From Ichthyophonus hoferi (Eukaryota > Opisthokonta > Ichthyosporea > Ichthyophonida > Ichthyophonidae): 21,007 bases of DNA. Position 1 is the stretch's first letter, and each line of letters begins with the position of its first letter. The notes below the pieces were generated by a model that did no database searches, was not told where the DNA came from, and worked only from the letters and a program-made list of their open reading frames with translations. Position numbers and translations under genes: made by a program. The stretch is from positions 12,557 through 33,563 of the forward strand of contig NAOQ01000475.1 in assembly GCA_002751075.1 (NCBI GenBank), given 5' to 3'. This document shows positions 9,690 to 20,814 of the stretch, in pieces.

Positions 9690-10241
9690 ATTGGCAAAGT
9701 CCAATATGTTTTGTTCTTGAGCCCAGGGTCACTGCCTCATTCATTACGATGCTGGCCTTATTATCACCTAGGATCTTGACAGGGAACTGACTTGGTTGAC
9801 CTAGTTCCTCCAGAAGGCGGCCTAGTCATGTCATTTCCTTGGACGCTTCGGTGAGAGCTATGAACTCGGATTCTACTGAACTCAATGCATGCAAAGTCTG
9901 CTTTGTACTTCTCCAAGAGATGCATGTTTCATTAATTGCTGCTAGCAATCCAGAGGTGCACTTCAGGGAGTTGGGAGATTTCATAAAATCAGCAACAGAG
10001 AATTCCAGTAATGTAGGATCGCCTGGTAAGAAGATGATGCCGAGATCCAGATTATCATGAATATAGGCCAAACACCATCTTATCATGTGCATGTAACCTT
10101 GATGTGGAGCTCTGCCGTATCACCCCAGTAGTCCCACCGGATATGCCAAGTCTGGGCACGTGCACCGCATCATCCACAGAATCAAACCGAGTCCTTCTGC
10201 ATATTTCACCTTGGTGCACAGCTTGAGGGTCTCTTTTTCTT

Positions 10242-10359
10242 CAAATAGTACAGTTGCCATCAGTAGTGTCATTATTGGTTCCTTGGGAAGATCCTCCCTC
10301 CTGAGGTTGGCAACCATAGTGCAACATTAGGCACCCATATGAATACCAATTGACCCATC
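10242..10359. repeat. 118-bp direct duplicate, copy 1 (left of gap)
   Basis: Begins CAAATAGTACAGTTGCC and ends TTGACCCATC immediately before the N run. Identical base for base to the copy at 10610-10727. Part of the Copia coding remains. Probably a contig end rather than a true repeat. Confidence 0.9.
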
Positions 10360-10609
10360 NNNNNNNNNNNNNNNNNNNNNNNNNNNNNNNNNNNNNNNNN
10401 NNNNNNNNNNNNNNNNNNNNNNNNNNNNNNNNNNNNNNNNNNNNNNNNNNNNNNNNNNNNNNNNNNNNNNNNNNNNNNNNNNNNNNNNNNNNNNNNNNNN
10501 NNNNNNNNNNNNNNNNNNNNNNNNNNNNNNNNNNNNNNNNNNNNNNNNNNNNNNNNNNNNNNNNNNNNNNNNNNNNNNNNNNNNNNNNNNNNNNNNNNNN
10601 NNNNNNNNN
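10360..10609. other. Assembly gap of 250 N
   Basis: A run of exactly 250 N inside the Copia fossil. Identical 118-bp sequences abut both sides, so the gap probably has no real missing sequence. Confidence 0.95.
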
Positions 10610-10727
10610 CAAATAGTACAGTTGCCATCAGTAGTGTCATTATTGGTTCCTTGGGAAGATCCTCCCTCCTGAGGTTGGCAACCATAGTGCAACATTAGGC
10701 ACCCATATGAATACCAATTGACCCATC
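10610..10727. repeat. 118-bp direct duplicate, copy 2 (right of gap)
   Basis: Starts at the first base after the N run and matches the left copy exactly over 118 bp, then continues into Copia RT sequence. An exact match ending precisely at both gap edges points to an unmerged overlap. Confidence 0.9.
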
Positions 10728-11330
10728 CCGTTTGCAGGAAATCTCCAAACCAAGTTATAATGATGGAGTATCCATCATCTTACATCTTGAACTGTTGACT
10801 GAGTAAAGGCATAAACTCTTTGCCATCCTCTTCACGTTGAGAGACCACCAGGAAAATATCACGATCAGCAACGATCTGCCAGTATGGTGAGTAAACACGC
10901 ACGCATCTGCATGAGTATGGTACAAACGTAGAGAGTTAAGAAAGGTGGTAATGGTAACATACCAAATCATGGGGCTCTGACGGAGGCCGTAGAGGGACTT
11001 GTCCAGTTTCATGACATAATCATGAAAATCAGGGTCCACGAAACCGGGCGGCTGATAGTAGTAAGTTGGTTCTTCCAAGGAAAACCAGGCTGGCGTCAGC
11101 CTGTAGCAGAATCAAACCCAGACCGGCGACCAATGCAAGATCGATATGAATGCTGATCATAGTAGCAACCGGGAGGCTGTTAATCACGGCATATGGATGT
11201 TTGTGCTCCGTGTTACCACACGCAGCCAACCAAACCGGCCTTGTAAATAGCGGAACGGACGTCCATCTTTGACTTGAACGTGAGCATCCATTTCACATGC
11301 ACTTATTGTACGCCTTTAAGGTGGCTGCAT

Positions 11331-13599
11331 TACACGGGTCCACATTAGAGTGAATTTCGGAAAGGGTTTTTATATGGCTGAGCTGAAAGGCTTTGTGTTG
11401 ATTAAGATTTGTGTAGATAATATTATACTAATTAGGAGACTGGATAATGTTATCTTGGTTCCTGGGATACTAAAATTTATTATCTCTGGTGTGGTGAGCG
11501 CGGGTTTATTACAACAGTGATGGGGTGATACGGGGGTTTTCCATATCTGCAACCAAACGCGCAAAATTATAGAGGGAGCAATGACGTGCTAGTTTTACAT
11601 AAATAGCAATTTCTTACATCATGTTAACTCAGGACCACTATAGAACTGTGTCGTTTGGGACATGCTAGTTCATTGGTATTCTTCAAAAGTAGTTTTCTAT
11701 TTGTGCGAAGTTCCAAGCTTATTGGATCGATGTTTTCCGATGTGGATGCGTGCTGAGTCTATAACCCTGTCAAGTTTTACCTATCCATGCTCGGAAAGTA
11801 CTTGCTCAACCATAGCCACACTTGGGAACTCAAATGAAGAGCAATAAAAAAACAAATTTTTTTTTAAAAAAACTCTTGTTTATTCCTGGGTCTGACCTTT
11901 ATATAATCTGTAATATCGTAATATTTTGTGCTCAGAGTCATGCTGTATCGTTTCTTTAGTTAACCAGTACATCAAAGGATCACACATGGGTCGTTGGTTC
12001 CAATCTCACCGCTTGACCCGGTTCAAACAGGTCGGTGGTTCCAATCTTAAAGATTGACCACACCTACAATTTACAATTTACCAGAATAATCCATATACTC
12101 TTTCTAAGATAATAGTTGAATTCTGACGGAAATGTGGTACGCAACATAACTATAATGCAGTTGACGTCGATTATAACTTGTGTAATAATTATAATTATCC
12201 CATCCACGCTCAAGACGGCAACCGACTGTTGCAATTAGAGAATTTAAAATAAAAAATGCTTTACTTTTATTCGGTATCACTAGAAAATCAAAAGCCCCCA
12301 ATTAATCTCGACAGAACCTTTTTATACTTTCTAAATATAACATTGTACATAGAATACTTCAAAACCCAACATTAATTAATTAGATAATTAAAATCATCGC
12401 TACTTTACATATGTTGCTTGTTAACTATATTTAATATTTATTTATACATACTTAGAGTCCATATCCACTTATGTGCAATCCTGACGTAATGTAAGAAATA
12501 TAATAACATAAAACATAGCTCAAATGAGTAAATGCCTATAGGATATAGTAGCAATATCTGCATAATAATCAACAAATCAAGTACAGTCAGCTTAGAGCAA
12601 CCAATAAAAATAATTAATGTCATCTACCGTTTAATAGCTGTTTTAATTAACCCCACCTCTCTAATCAGAGGGAGTCTAGCATTTGAAGAGAAGTGAAGCC
12701 CTTGTCTGACGTCCCGCCTCAGTAGGTCTATTTATACTTTCATTACATACACAGAGCAAACACGTAAGTCACTCAAGTTATATCGAAGGCACATAATCCA
12801 ACTAGTACAGTCAAGATCCTATAGGAAGCCTAGTAATTATGCTATTTTCCCTATAGGATAAACCTAATACATGACAATTAACAGCACTGTGTTCATTTCT
12901 TTATTATTCTGCCATCAACTAGCTACCCGAGCTAGATAAATCATACCTATCGTCTTTACTACCCAGTGTAATAGCTTAATAGTACAGTACCAAATAGTTT
13001 GGCTTCAACAACCGCGTACATATAAAACAATACCAAGGAAGATATATTGTTGATATGGTTATTTATCTCCTGCCAGAAGATCATATAAAAAATATATATA
13101 AATGATAATATTATTGTTTATTCAGATATGTATATATATATATAGAGATGGAATGTACAGAGGGGGCCAATCAAAACAGAAAGGCAGCCCTGGGCGATAC
13201 AGCCCTATTCGTAAAACCAATCACTATATCCATAAATATAAAAGGTAGTAGGTTATATAATATATATGTATATGTACAATGTGTATGTGATTTGAATGAC
13301 GCCAATGTCATGGCGTTGGTGTGGTGGCACATAGGCCATTTAAGAGCATTTAAAAACAAAGTATCCTATCGCACGCTCCTACTTAAACTAAAACTTTAGT
13401 TAAAGTAAGAATGAGGGAGACAGCAGAACCAACGGTAGATCCCATCTATAAATAGATGCAAGGTAGTGTTAGAATGTAGTCTGATTGATTTAAGTGCCTG
13501 TAAAGCAACCAATGATTTGACATAAATGTGAGAGGAGAGTCTAACATATATATATATATATATGCGTGTACAAGTGCATAGTATGGTGTATAATAGCAT
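11331..13599. other. Intergenic stretch between the Copia fossil and the ENT 3' end
   Basis: No gene recognised. 11640-11850 is less AT-rich than its surroundings and open over 61 codons on the plus strand, but resembles nothing I know; it may be a decayed repeat. 11985-12060 holds a two-copy 31-bp repeat. Short perfect stems occur at 12919-12935 (CTAGCT/AGCTAG) and 13299-13316 (ACGCCA/TGGCGT). An A- and T-run junction lies at 11845-11872. Confidence 0.5.
11989..12060. repeat. Two-copy 31-bp repeat with GGTC/GACC ends
   Basis: Copy 1 (11989-12019) and copy 2 (12030-12060) share GGTCGKTGGTTCCAATCT at 17 of 18 positions, and each finishes with TTGACC. They lie 41 bp apart start to start. GGTTCCAATCT resembles a Pol III B box, but no convincing A box or tRNA fold was seen. 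Confidence 0.6.
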
Positions 13600-13674
13600 T
13601 TTATTATTATTAGTAGCATTGGTGTGGCAATATCTCCATGTCTATCTCCATATATATATATATATATATATATA
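13541..13674. repeat. Two (TA)n runs in the ENT 3' flank
   Basis: TA repeats at about 13543-13562 and 13650-13673, flanking the candidate polyadenylation signal. Confidence 0.9.
13600..13605 (-). promoter_or_regulatory. Candidate polyadenylation signal of the ENT gene
   Basis: AATAAA on the minus strand about 210 nt after the ENT stop, the first exact copy downstream. The stretch between holds TA repeats and would be 3' UTR. Chance occurrence is possible in such AT-rich DNA. Confidence 0.3.
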
Positions 13675-13814
13675 AAGAAAAAATTAGGATGACAAAATGA
13701 TAATAAAGAAGTAAAATCATTGTAATATAATGATTCCCAACCAATTAAACAATGGTTAAGTAGTTGAAAGGAATAGCAGAGAAGGGGATACATAAAATGA
13801 GGCTAAGTAAAATT

Positions 13815-13904
13815 TTAAAATAAATTTTTACCTGCAACTAAGCCAACTACTAACAAAGATAGCAAAGATATAATTATATATATGGACATGTATATACGTA
13901 TTTG
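13815..13904 (-). CDS. ENT exon 9 (TM11 and stop)
   Basis: Residues 485-513: a short basic lead, then SLLSLLVVGLVAG as TM11, then KNLF and a TAA at 13817-13815. The exon is exactly in phase with exon 8. An internal GGTAAAA could be a donor, but reading through gives the short tail typical of ENTs. The acceptor ATATATAG has a poor pyrimidine tract, so its edge is less sure. Confidence 0.65.
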   Translation of the reverse strand, partial: QIRIYMSIYIIISLLSLLVVGLVAGKNLF

Positions 13905-16900
13905 CTATATATATAATGCGAAATACAGGATGGTCAACTATATTCTACGTATACATATATCTTTTACCTTATTTATTTACATGAACACAGTCACATATTC
14001 CTATCTACCATGCACACATACCGTTATACTATCACACATACACACTTACAAGGATAACTATACAACTATATAGATCAATTGGACGAAAGAAATAAAAACA
14101 TAATCCAACACACACTTCACACACTCACCTGTTCAATGAATCCCAGGGTAGTGCTTAAAAGATAATTATCAGCGGGTAGAGGACCACCTGCAAGGAGTGG
14201 AGTGTTCTCCATATGGACACCACTAGCAGCCCCCTGATATACCAGTGTATTATTCATTCCAAACACTATACCCTCCAGAGTGTTCATTGCAAATAGTCCT
14301 ATAACGCTATAAGCTCCGGGTCGGCCACAGATAAACATCATGGCAGTGACTATTATTTGTAGTGCTAGTAGACTTTTATGCGGGCCTCTGTGTGTGATGG
14401 GTGGGAGAAACAGAGAGAAGGAGAGAGAGAGAGTAAGTATCGTATGAAATTGAAGATGCAGTCCGGTAGCAAAATTTAATTTTAACACTTTATTTTTTAA
14501 TAAGGTCATTACTCAGACGTTTTCGTTCTCTTATGGGATCAGTAAATACTACCTTCCACGAACCAACACATACATAAGAGGCAATTAATTTGGCTAATCA
14601 TTGACCTAAATAAAAATTATCAAATACCTCTCATTGCTATTATTTATTTTAATCCTACTAATTATGGAGAGGTGAATTCTCAATATCTCTGAGCTGATTT
14701 GGGTAGAACATGATCAGATCGAGTACGGATCACCGGATCACCAATAGGAAGGCTCCGTTGGCTAGTTAACCGCGTGACTCTATTTTTCATTGTAAACGTG
14801 ATTGGATATTTTGGTAGGATTCAACTATTTTCATAAACTAAAAACATACTATAATATCACATAGTATTATAAACTACAATGAAATAAAGGAAAATAATTT
14901 ATACGTAACTATACACGTATACACCAAGTCTAAACCAATATATCATTAAAAAACTAGGGGATCAATACGTAGTCATTGATTAAAAGTATTAAATGGAATA
15001 AATTATATATACCCTATAACACGTAGATATACACATGAAACAGATCCACCAATTGTAACATACCTTGTTAACCTAATGCAGAGGATGCGACCAATGGGAT
15101 TGCCCAGCATACCACATCTTAACATGATCGTGAAATTACGATTATAGTCAGCCGAGTGAGGCACTAGATATGAGTTGATTCTACGGGTGTAAGTATGTAG
15201 GAGGGGCGGGTTAGCTGAATTAATACTTTGGGAAAAGAACATGTAGATTGCATTTATATGTATAATAATAATAATAACAATAGTGCCAACAATAACAAAA
15301 AAAAATAACAAAAACATACACAAACTATACCCTTGCAGCCATTCAACCCATTCTTAATAGATACATATACATATACATATAGCAACCTACCCCAAGAGAA
15401 AGAAATGAAACAGGCAGCTAACAAACTGCACCGTCAAAATCGATACTGGGAAAGAATGATGTATTTGCCACCATTCCATATCAGGATAAACATCTGCTTG
15501 AATAGTTTGCTCTATGTCTACTGGACCAGCTCTGTCCTCAATCTGATGAGGATCAAATGTCGACGTATAATTGGCGTAGTGATGCGAATCGCTATGGGTT
15601 GACAAACGTGCGTGTGCGCGTTGATTGGCTGGATCTAGATCCAGGTCAGTGGTGGATGCCTTTTTACATTTCTCACCTAATGACGACGCGTGTTCTACTT
15701 CTTCAACAGTGTTTTCGGAAACAGGTGCCTCATATTCTATTGTAGGTGCGTACAAGGCAGTCAAGGTATGGGTAAAGGTGAGGTGAGGGAGAGGGTTAGA
15801 TATAGGATATAGTTATAATAATAAGAATAGTAATAGTAATAATAAGAATAATAGCAATAGTAATAATAATTGAAATAATAAAAAGAATAAGAATAATCGT
15901 AACAATAAAAAGAATAAGAATAATAGTAATCATAATAATAGTCACAATAATAATAATAACTACCACAATGACAACCATACAACATACAATATATAACTAC
16001 ACATTACCCTTACCCCTATATACCCAATTACATATACATACCCTTAGCCACCCTCATCACAAAGGGCAGTCGTTCTATAGCAATAAAGGCCAAAACCGAC
16101 AGGAAAGCAAAGGCACTCATAACAAAAAAGAAAGTTGACACTTCCTGGTCCACGGCTGTGCGGTCTGCGCTTTGAATTAAGCTCACTACCACTGGAACTA
16201 CCGCACTAAATGTGATATGATGGGAGAGAATAGTAGGATGAGAATAGTAGGATGAGATAGGATATATGATATGAGAGGGTAGTATGATAGTATGCATATA
16301 CACTTATCAATATACAGCTCTCGACACCTACCTAAACGATGTGCCGAGAGAGAGACCATTAAGGAGGGTGGGGTTATAGGCTACAGCAAAGGGCCAGAAT
16401 AGCACATTACTCATAGAACCTGACCAATACAAGGAGTGGATTAATAATTAATATGACCAATGAACATCTATATTGTATTGTATTAAATTAGACTGTATTA
16501 TATATTATAATATATTGCAATAATAATAATAATAATCATCATAATAACGATCATAACATAACAAAAACAATAATAATAACAAAAATAATAATAACAACAA
16601 TAGTAATAATAATAATAATTAATAATCATAGCACAAACCCCGACAACCCACCTATACATACATCCATGTCCACTAATCAATCCCACTTACCTACGGCCCC
16701 AGCCATAAATGAACCAAACAAGAGGAGGGCAAATCCCGCAACACTAGGACTCCGTAGTCTCAAAGCATAAATTCCAAACAAAACACAGAAGGCCACGCCA
16801 ATAACGAGAATGCCTAAAAGTAGCTTTTTCCCCGGAAGACGAAAGCGTTTTGATAGGATCATAAATAATGTAGGAAATATACTGGCGGCTACGATGGAGA

Positions 16901-18251
16901 ATGAGATACCAGAGTTGATATTCAAGGCATATGGATAGAGATGGCGGTAGTAGAAGGGCTGTGGAAGGGACCAATACAAGAGGGTATAGGTCAGGTGACT
17001 GCAATAGAAATGGGGCTATTGGGTAATACAGCTCTGTAGGGTAGAGATATAATATATATAGATAGGTATGATATATATATATCATCTTAAAAGACAGATA
17101 ATGTACCCAAAAAAATTAAACAATTCATTACATAAATTATTTTAAAAACAAATAAAATTTCTAGCTGAATATATATATTCATATAATGAAGTATATCTCT
17201 ATAAAGTTAAGGAACAAATCAAATATACTATGTAGATATATAAATGATAGGCAATGAAACATATTATATCCCAAAGTAAATATTGAATAGTAAGCAATGA
17301 AAAAGTCTTGATAAGAAAATAAAATTTGTAGGTAAAGAAAAAACCCCATAATGAAGCTTAAATATGTAACTGAATAAATAAACCATAGCCACGTTAATTG
17401 GGCAAATAAATAGATAAAAAGAGGCACCCAATAACATCAAAGTAAACTATAATTGAAATTAGAATTATTATTTTATAAAACATGTCCCTGTTTACCATTT
17501 GAAGGTAGAGAGCATTGACAGGCAACCACGATGATATTCCCATTAGGAGAAATAACATGTATGATGCTATTAGGAGACATCTCTCTCTAGAGGTGTGGAA
17601 CTCATCCTGGTCCACCACAGTCACTTTGTGACTGTGGTTGTCATTGTAACTGGAAGGTGGGGGAGATGGTAGTTAGATATACATGGGGGTATGTAATTAA
17701 TTTTGATGTAATTAGGTACATGTTTAGTTATATTTTTAGTTATGCTTACTTACATTTCTTGTATAGCGTTGAAGGAAGAAGTGTATAAGAAGTGGAGGTG
17801 GTATATGATGTGAATAGATAAGAATTAGACTATCAAATGGAGGGATGAACAAATGGATCGAACAATTATATAATCTATATGTGATATAAAGGAGAGAAAG
17901 AGAAAAAATAAAAACAAACGAACATATACAAAGAAAAGAAAACCAATTTCGAGTGGAGTATGAGGGTGTATGTGATAATCTATTACTAGAGAAGGATTTA
18001 ATAAAGCTCGCTTTTATATTAACTTTTTCCTTTTAAATTGTAAAGTGAGAGGGACATGGATATACCTCCCTACCTCTCCAAAGTATGTACATATATATTG
18101 TCATTTATAGGCATAGATCCAGTAAAATAAAAGTTATACTATACGGTAAAAGGAAAAACATAAGGGAATAAGAAAAATCAATAACATAGACTTACTATTT
18201 GTTCGAGTCCATTGTCGCAAGCAAGTGACAATGGTCGTCAACGTGTTCCAT
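13815..18251 (-). CDS. Equilibrative nucleoside transporter (SLC29/ENT family), 9 exons, 513 aa
   Basis: A membrane carrier expected to move nucleosides or nucleobases down their gradient. Exons, high to low: 18251-18196, 17649-17496, 16958-16691, 16419-16332, 16205-16042, 15736-15391, 15180-15064, 14387-14129, 13904-13815. They total 1542 nt, all introns are GT-AG and all phases agree. About eleven hydrophobic segments fit the ENT fold: TM1 with GISSWLPVNA (family usually LPWN), TM4-5 with FMAGAVGGSMSNVLFWPF then SLGTSFSAVVP, a roughly 90-residue acidic central loop (about 245-335), TM8 with GNPIGRIL (the ENT FD..GR position), and a C-terminus ending just after TM11, as is usual. Length is normal for the family. 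The exon 3 acceptor (CCACAG at 16959) is chosen by phase; a TTGCAG about 40 nt upstream does not fit. Substrate cannot be told from sequence. Confidence 0.85.
14129..14387 (-). CDS. ENT exon 8 (TM9-TM10)
   Basis: Residues 398-484, starting GPHKSLLALQIIVTAMMFIC (TM9) and continuing through NTLEGIVFGMNNTLVYQGA (TM10), then a loop ending TTLGFIEQ. Acceptor CACACAG, donor GTGAGT in phase 0. Confidence 0.82.
15064..15180 (-). CDS. ENT exon 7 (TM8)
   Basis: Residues 359-397, INSYLVPHSADYNRNF then LRCGMLGNPIGRILCI. The Gly-Arg of GNPIGR sits where ENTs carry the conserved (F)D..GR motif of TM8, but the usual Asp is replaced by Asn. Donor GTATGT. Confidence 0.75.
15391..15736 (-). CDS. ENT exon 6 (central loop and TM7)
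   Basis: Residues 244-358. The first 90 or so are polar and rich in Asp, Glu, Ser and His, the large intracellular loop between TM6 and TM7 in ENTs and the least conserved part of the family. It ends with FPVSILTVQFVSCLFHFF as TM7. Acceptor ACAATAG, donor GTAGGT in phase 2. Confidence 0.75.
15812..15960. repeat. AAT/AGT trinucleotide array, ENT intron 5
   Basis: Compound AAT, AGA and AGT triplets filling half of the intron between exons 5 and 6. Open frames over it are artefacts. Confidence 0.92.
16042..16419 (-). CDS. ENT exons 4 and 5 (TM5-TM6)
   Basis: Exon 4 is 16419-16332 and exon 5 is 16205-16042, separated by a 126-nt intron. Together they encode residues 160-243. SNVLFWPFAVAYNP and LNGLSLGTSFSAVVP match the ENT TM5 region (typically a WPF.. 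or PASYT stretch, then GxGxxG..P). Then come SLIQ, a polar loop, and TM6 ending IERLPFV. Confidence 0.85.
16498..16624. repeat. AAT trinucleotide array, ENT intron 3
   Basis: AAT/AAC/CAT triplets between ENT exons 3 and 4, in the same orientation as the intron 5 array. Confidence 0.92.
16691..16958 (-). CDS. ENT exon 3 (TM2-TM4)
   Basis: Residues 71-159, with hydrophobic segments around SFSIVAASIFPTLFMIL, LLLGILVIGVAFCVLFGIYA and FALLLFGSFMAGAVG. Basic loop KRFRLPGKK between TM2 and TM3. Donor GTAAGT, phase 1. Confidence 0.85.
17496..17649 (-). CDS. ENT exon 2 (TM1)
   Basis: Residues 19-70. After a polar, His- and Asp-rich stretch comes CLLIASYMLFLLMGISSW and LPVNALYLQM, the TM1 signature of ENTs. 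Acceptor CTTCCAG, donor GTAAAC in phase 0. Confidence 0.85.
18196..18251 (-). CDS. ENT exon 1 (start codon)
   Basis: Encodes the cytosolic N-terminus MEHVDDHCHLLATMDSNK plus a split Tyr codon. An in-frame stop lies upstream of this ATG, and the exon ends at a strong GTAAGT donor that joins exon 2 in phase. A second in-frame ATG (MDSNK) is a possible alternative start. Confidence 0.7.
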
Positions 18252-19626
18252 ATAGAAAAGACCACGCAGGTCTCAAAGGAAATAGGTGCTCAAGAGCAAA
18301 AGAGTAAAGGAGAGCAACTTATTGGCCTCCTGTTGTTTTGTCTTATCGAATAATAAATCGTCGTATTAGGATATTGTAGTGTGTAAGAACTTTCGTTGAG
18401 TATATAAATATAGATATAAATACGTGTATATATATAATAGGTGTACCACCTATTATCCTATTAATTTTTTAAATAGATTTGATGTCCTTAATCTAATCTA
18501 TAATGATATAATCTGATATGTAATCTTAAATAAAAATAAATACATATACATATCTAATAAGAATGGTGTAATATCTTATCTTATCTTAGGCTTTATATTA
18601 TTTGTTGTCGATAATAAACATAATAAACTACATTAGCAAGATACACTTAGTAATATAGATGTCCCGAGATCAAACGATCCTATTGATAGGAAGTAGTGTC
18701 AAGAAATAAACAATATCCACCAATCAGTTGAATGGTATATACTGTGACCAGTACTCAATATTTAACAAAAAAAATCCAGTCATTATAAAATCAATCCAAT
18801 AACAAAAAAATATTAATTTAGATTTATTGATATTTTTGATTTTATATAAAAAATTGCAATAAATTTTTTGTATATCTATATTTTTTTTTTGCAAATTTCT
18901 AATATACTTATATATTATAAAATACATACAGAAACCAATTTGCCTGAAAGATTTGATTTCATTCGATAATTAAATTGACCCGATATAGGTCTACCAAATT
19001 ATCATTAGTATGATAGGTCACACGAAAAACCCGGTACTGACTCTGTTAGAGGCCAAGTAGTAACAAACAAAACCCGACGTCAAAAATAGTTAATCATATA
19101 TATATAAACTTTGTGTCAATACAGTCTTACCTATCTATTTACTGCAGCAATAAATATATATTGTTACAATGTTACAAACATACTATTTTGGTGGATATCC
19201 AATAGGAAAAGTAATGAACTATAACCAGTAAAATAGTTCACATATCACTAGATTAAGCTTTCGTATACTTAGACCTTGGAAATAGCAATCATACCGTTTT
19301 TCCTGGAAATACGATTTGGCAACATAGTCGACAGCTAATTTCTACGTATAATAACAAGTTAAAATTTATCGTATTTCTTCATAAATTGATTACACAAAAC
19401 TAAACTTTGATAGGCTATTTGTAATTAATCTGTAGCCAATGAATTTAATAATTGCCGATTTTAACCTGTTTATTAAGTATCTCACCTATGCCCAGCAGAA
19501 AATAGTATGCTAAAAACTGTATAGCTTTATTTAGAATTGCTACGCAATAAGAGTCCCCAATCTGTCTCAGACAAAAACATTACATATTTTCTAAATACGG
19601 TACTTTATATGTAGTATTTTTTTTTT
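18252..19626. other. Intergenic, 5' flank of the ENT gene
   Basis: AT-rich, no gene recognised. The first few hundred bases should hold the ENT promoter and 5' UTR, but no clear core promoter element is visible. Contains a short TTATC run near 18574-18588 and poly-A/T tracts near 18760-18890. Confidence 0.5.
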
Positions 19627-19703
19627 TGAAATAATAAGTAGACAGGAGCATCCCTGTGACCTATATCTGTTAGGCATGAAAGGGAATGCCGAATTAAGGG
19701 GCG
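19627..19703 (+). repeat. Inverted repeat, left copy
   Basis: Starts GAAATAATAAGTAGACAGG after a poly-T run and fades after GGGAATGCCGAATTAAGG. The core is identical to the right copy except one base and one gap. Confidence 0.75.
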
Positions 19704-20814
19704 TTTAAACGTCGTCCCTTTCCATATATCGACTGTATATATGTTAAGACATGGTTTATTACTGAACAAGTCAATCTGAAATGACCACTTATAAAATTTA
19801 GCACCAATATATGGCACTAACTATTTTTCCCGACTACATTAGTAATAATTGCTAACAATATTAAATCATTTTAGCTACATAACTATCTAAATTAACTAGA
19901 TATTTTTGTTTTAATATATTTCAGAGCCCTGCATTAATCGATTGGATAATTTTAACCATAGTTACTTTTTCTGTCCGTATTGATATGCGACAATAATACC
20001 AGCAAAATTTAGGGCAGCTTTTGTTTATCCACACCATGTGATACAAAGTTTGCACGTTGGTTATTAAATATTTAGAAAACAGATTATTTATTTAAGTGGA
20101 CATTTCTTTATGTAGCTATAATTATTTATCAATGTTAGCAATTATTCTTGTATATAGATTCCTTGGGAGCTTCATTGGATGACCAGCTAACAACGGCTAT
20201 TTATTCTGACTGTCCAATTAACAGCAATCTCCCACCTTTATCAACCTTATAGGCCTAGTCTTTAACTTCTGCCGACTTATTTAATAATAAAAATGTCTTA
20301 ACCTATCCGCACTCCGTGCATGCAGGCAGGGCAAACTTTAATTGTCCCTATATTCGATAGATACTCTTTCCATTATATGCAGATATAGATAGATCACGGA
20401 AGTCGAATGTCTTTACTTGTACCTAACGCTTATTTTGTTGGAGTCGCTCTAATGAAGCTAGACGAGGTACTGGAGACTGAAATAGAAATATTATAAATAG
20501 TATAACTTGTTCAAGCAGGATTATCAAATTAATTTAGATACTTTAAGTAGTTATAATCATGTAATATTATTAGCAATTAATATTATATATGTAATCTGGA
20601 AAAATAGTTGGTGCACTCTATTAGTGCTAAATGCCAATCCAAGATGATACATCAAAATTCAACCAGCCAATGGCAGAGGTTCCCCGCACATAATAAGCTA
20701 CTTCAGGTCATGCTGTGGAATCCAGGTAGCCATTCCTTAGGCATCCCTGCCCACATGCCTAATAATAAAACTATTATGTCTTGTCATCTCGTATGCCAAG
20801 GGACACATTAAAAT

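Larger units (their letters stand above)
9690..11330 (-). mobile_element. Fossil Ty1/Copia retrotransposon fragment (RT to RNase H)
   Basis: Remains of a pol gene reading on the minus strand. From high to low coordinates it shows the start of reverse transcriptase (about 11330-11080), the Copia RT signature YQPPGF then LDKSLYGLRQSP (about 11060-10970), the connection region with CPDLAYPVGLLG (about 10120), and RNase H with SSVESEF (about 9850) and DNKASI (about 9760). Gag, protease and integrase were not recognised, and no LTR pair was seen, so it is a partial copy. It is broken in several places and looks moderately old. It sits between the two host genes and is richer in G+C than its surroundings. 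It contains the assembly gap. Confidence 0.88.

Noticed and set aside
10241-10695. Open frames running through the N gap
   Set aside because: They exist only because N is not read as a stop; the flanks are the duplicated contig ends.
11989-12060. tRNA gene or intact SINE suggested by B-box-like GGTTCCAATCT
   Set aside because: No A box at the right distance and no cloverleaf could be drawn.
13396-13599. An open frame after a TTTACAG acceptor-like site, considered as an extra ENT exon
   Set aside because: In the only phase that fits exon 9's possible donor it stops after two residues, and the protein already ends naturally after TM11.
18982-18991. GATATAGGTC, a ten-base match to the inverted repeat core
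   Set aside because: Too short to count as a third copy; flanking bases do not match.
20608-20811. 67-codon open frame on the plus strand between the inverted repeats
   Set aside because: No resemblance to a transposase or any known domain, and no splice or codon evidence.
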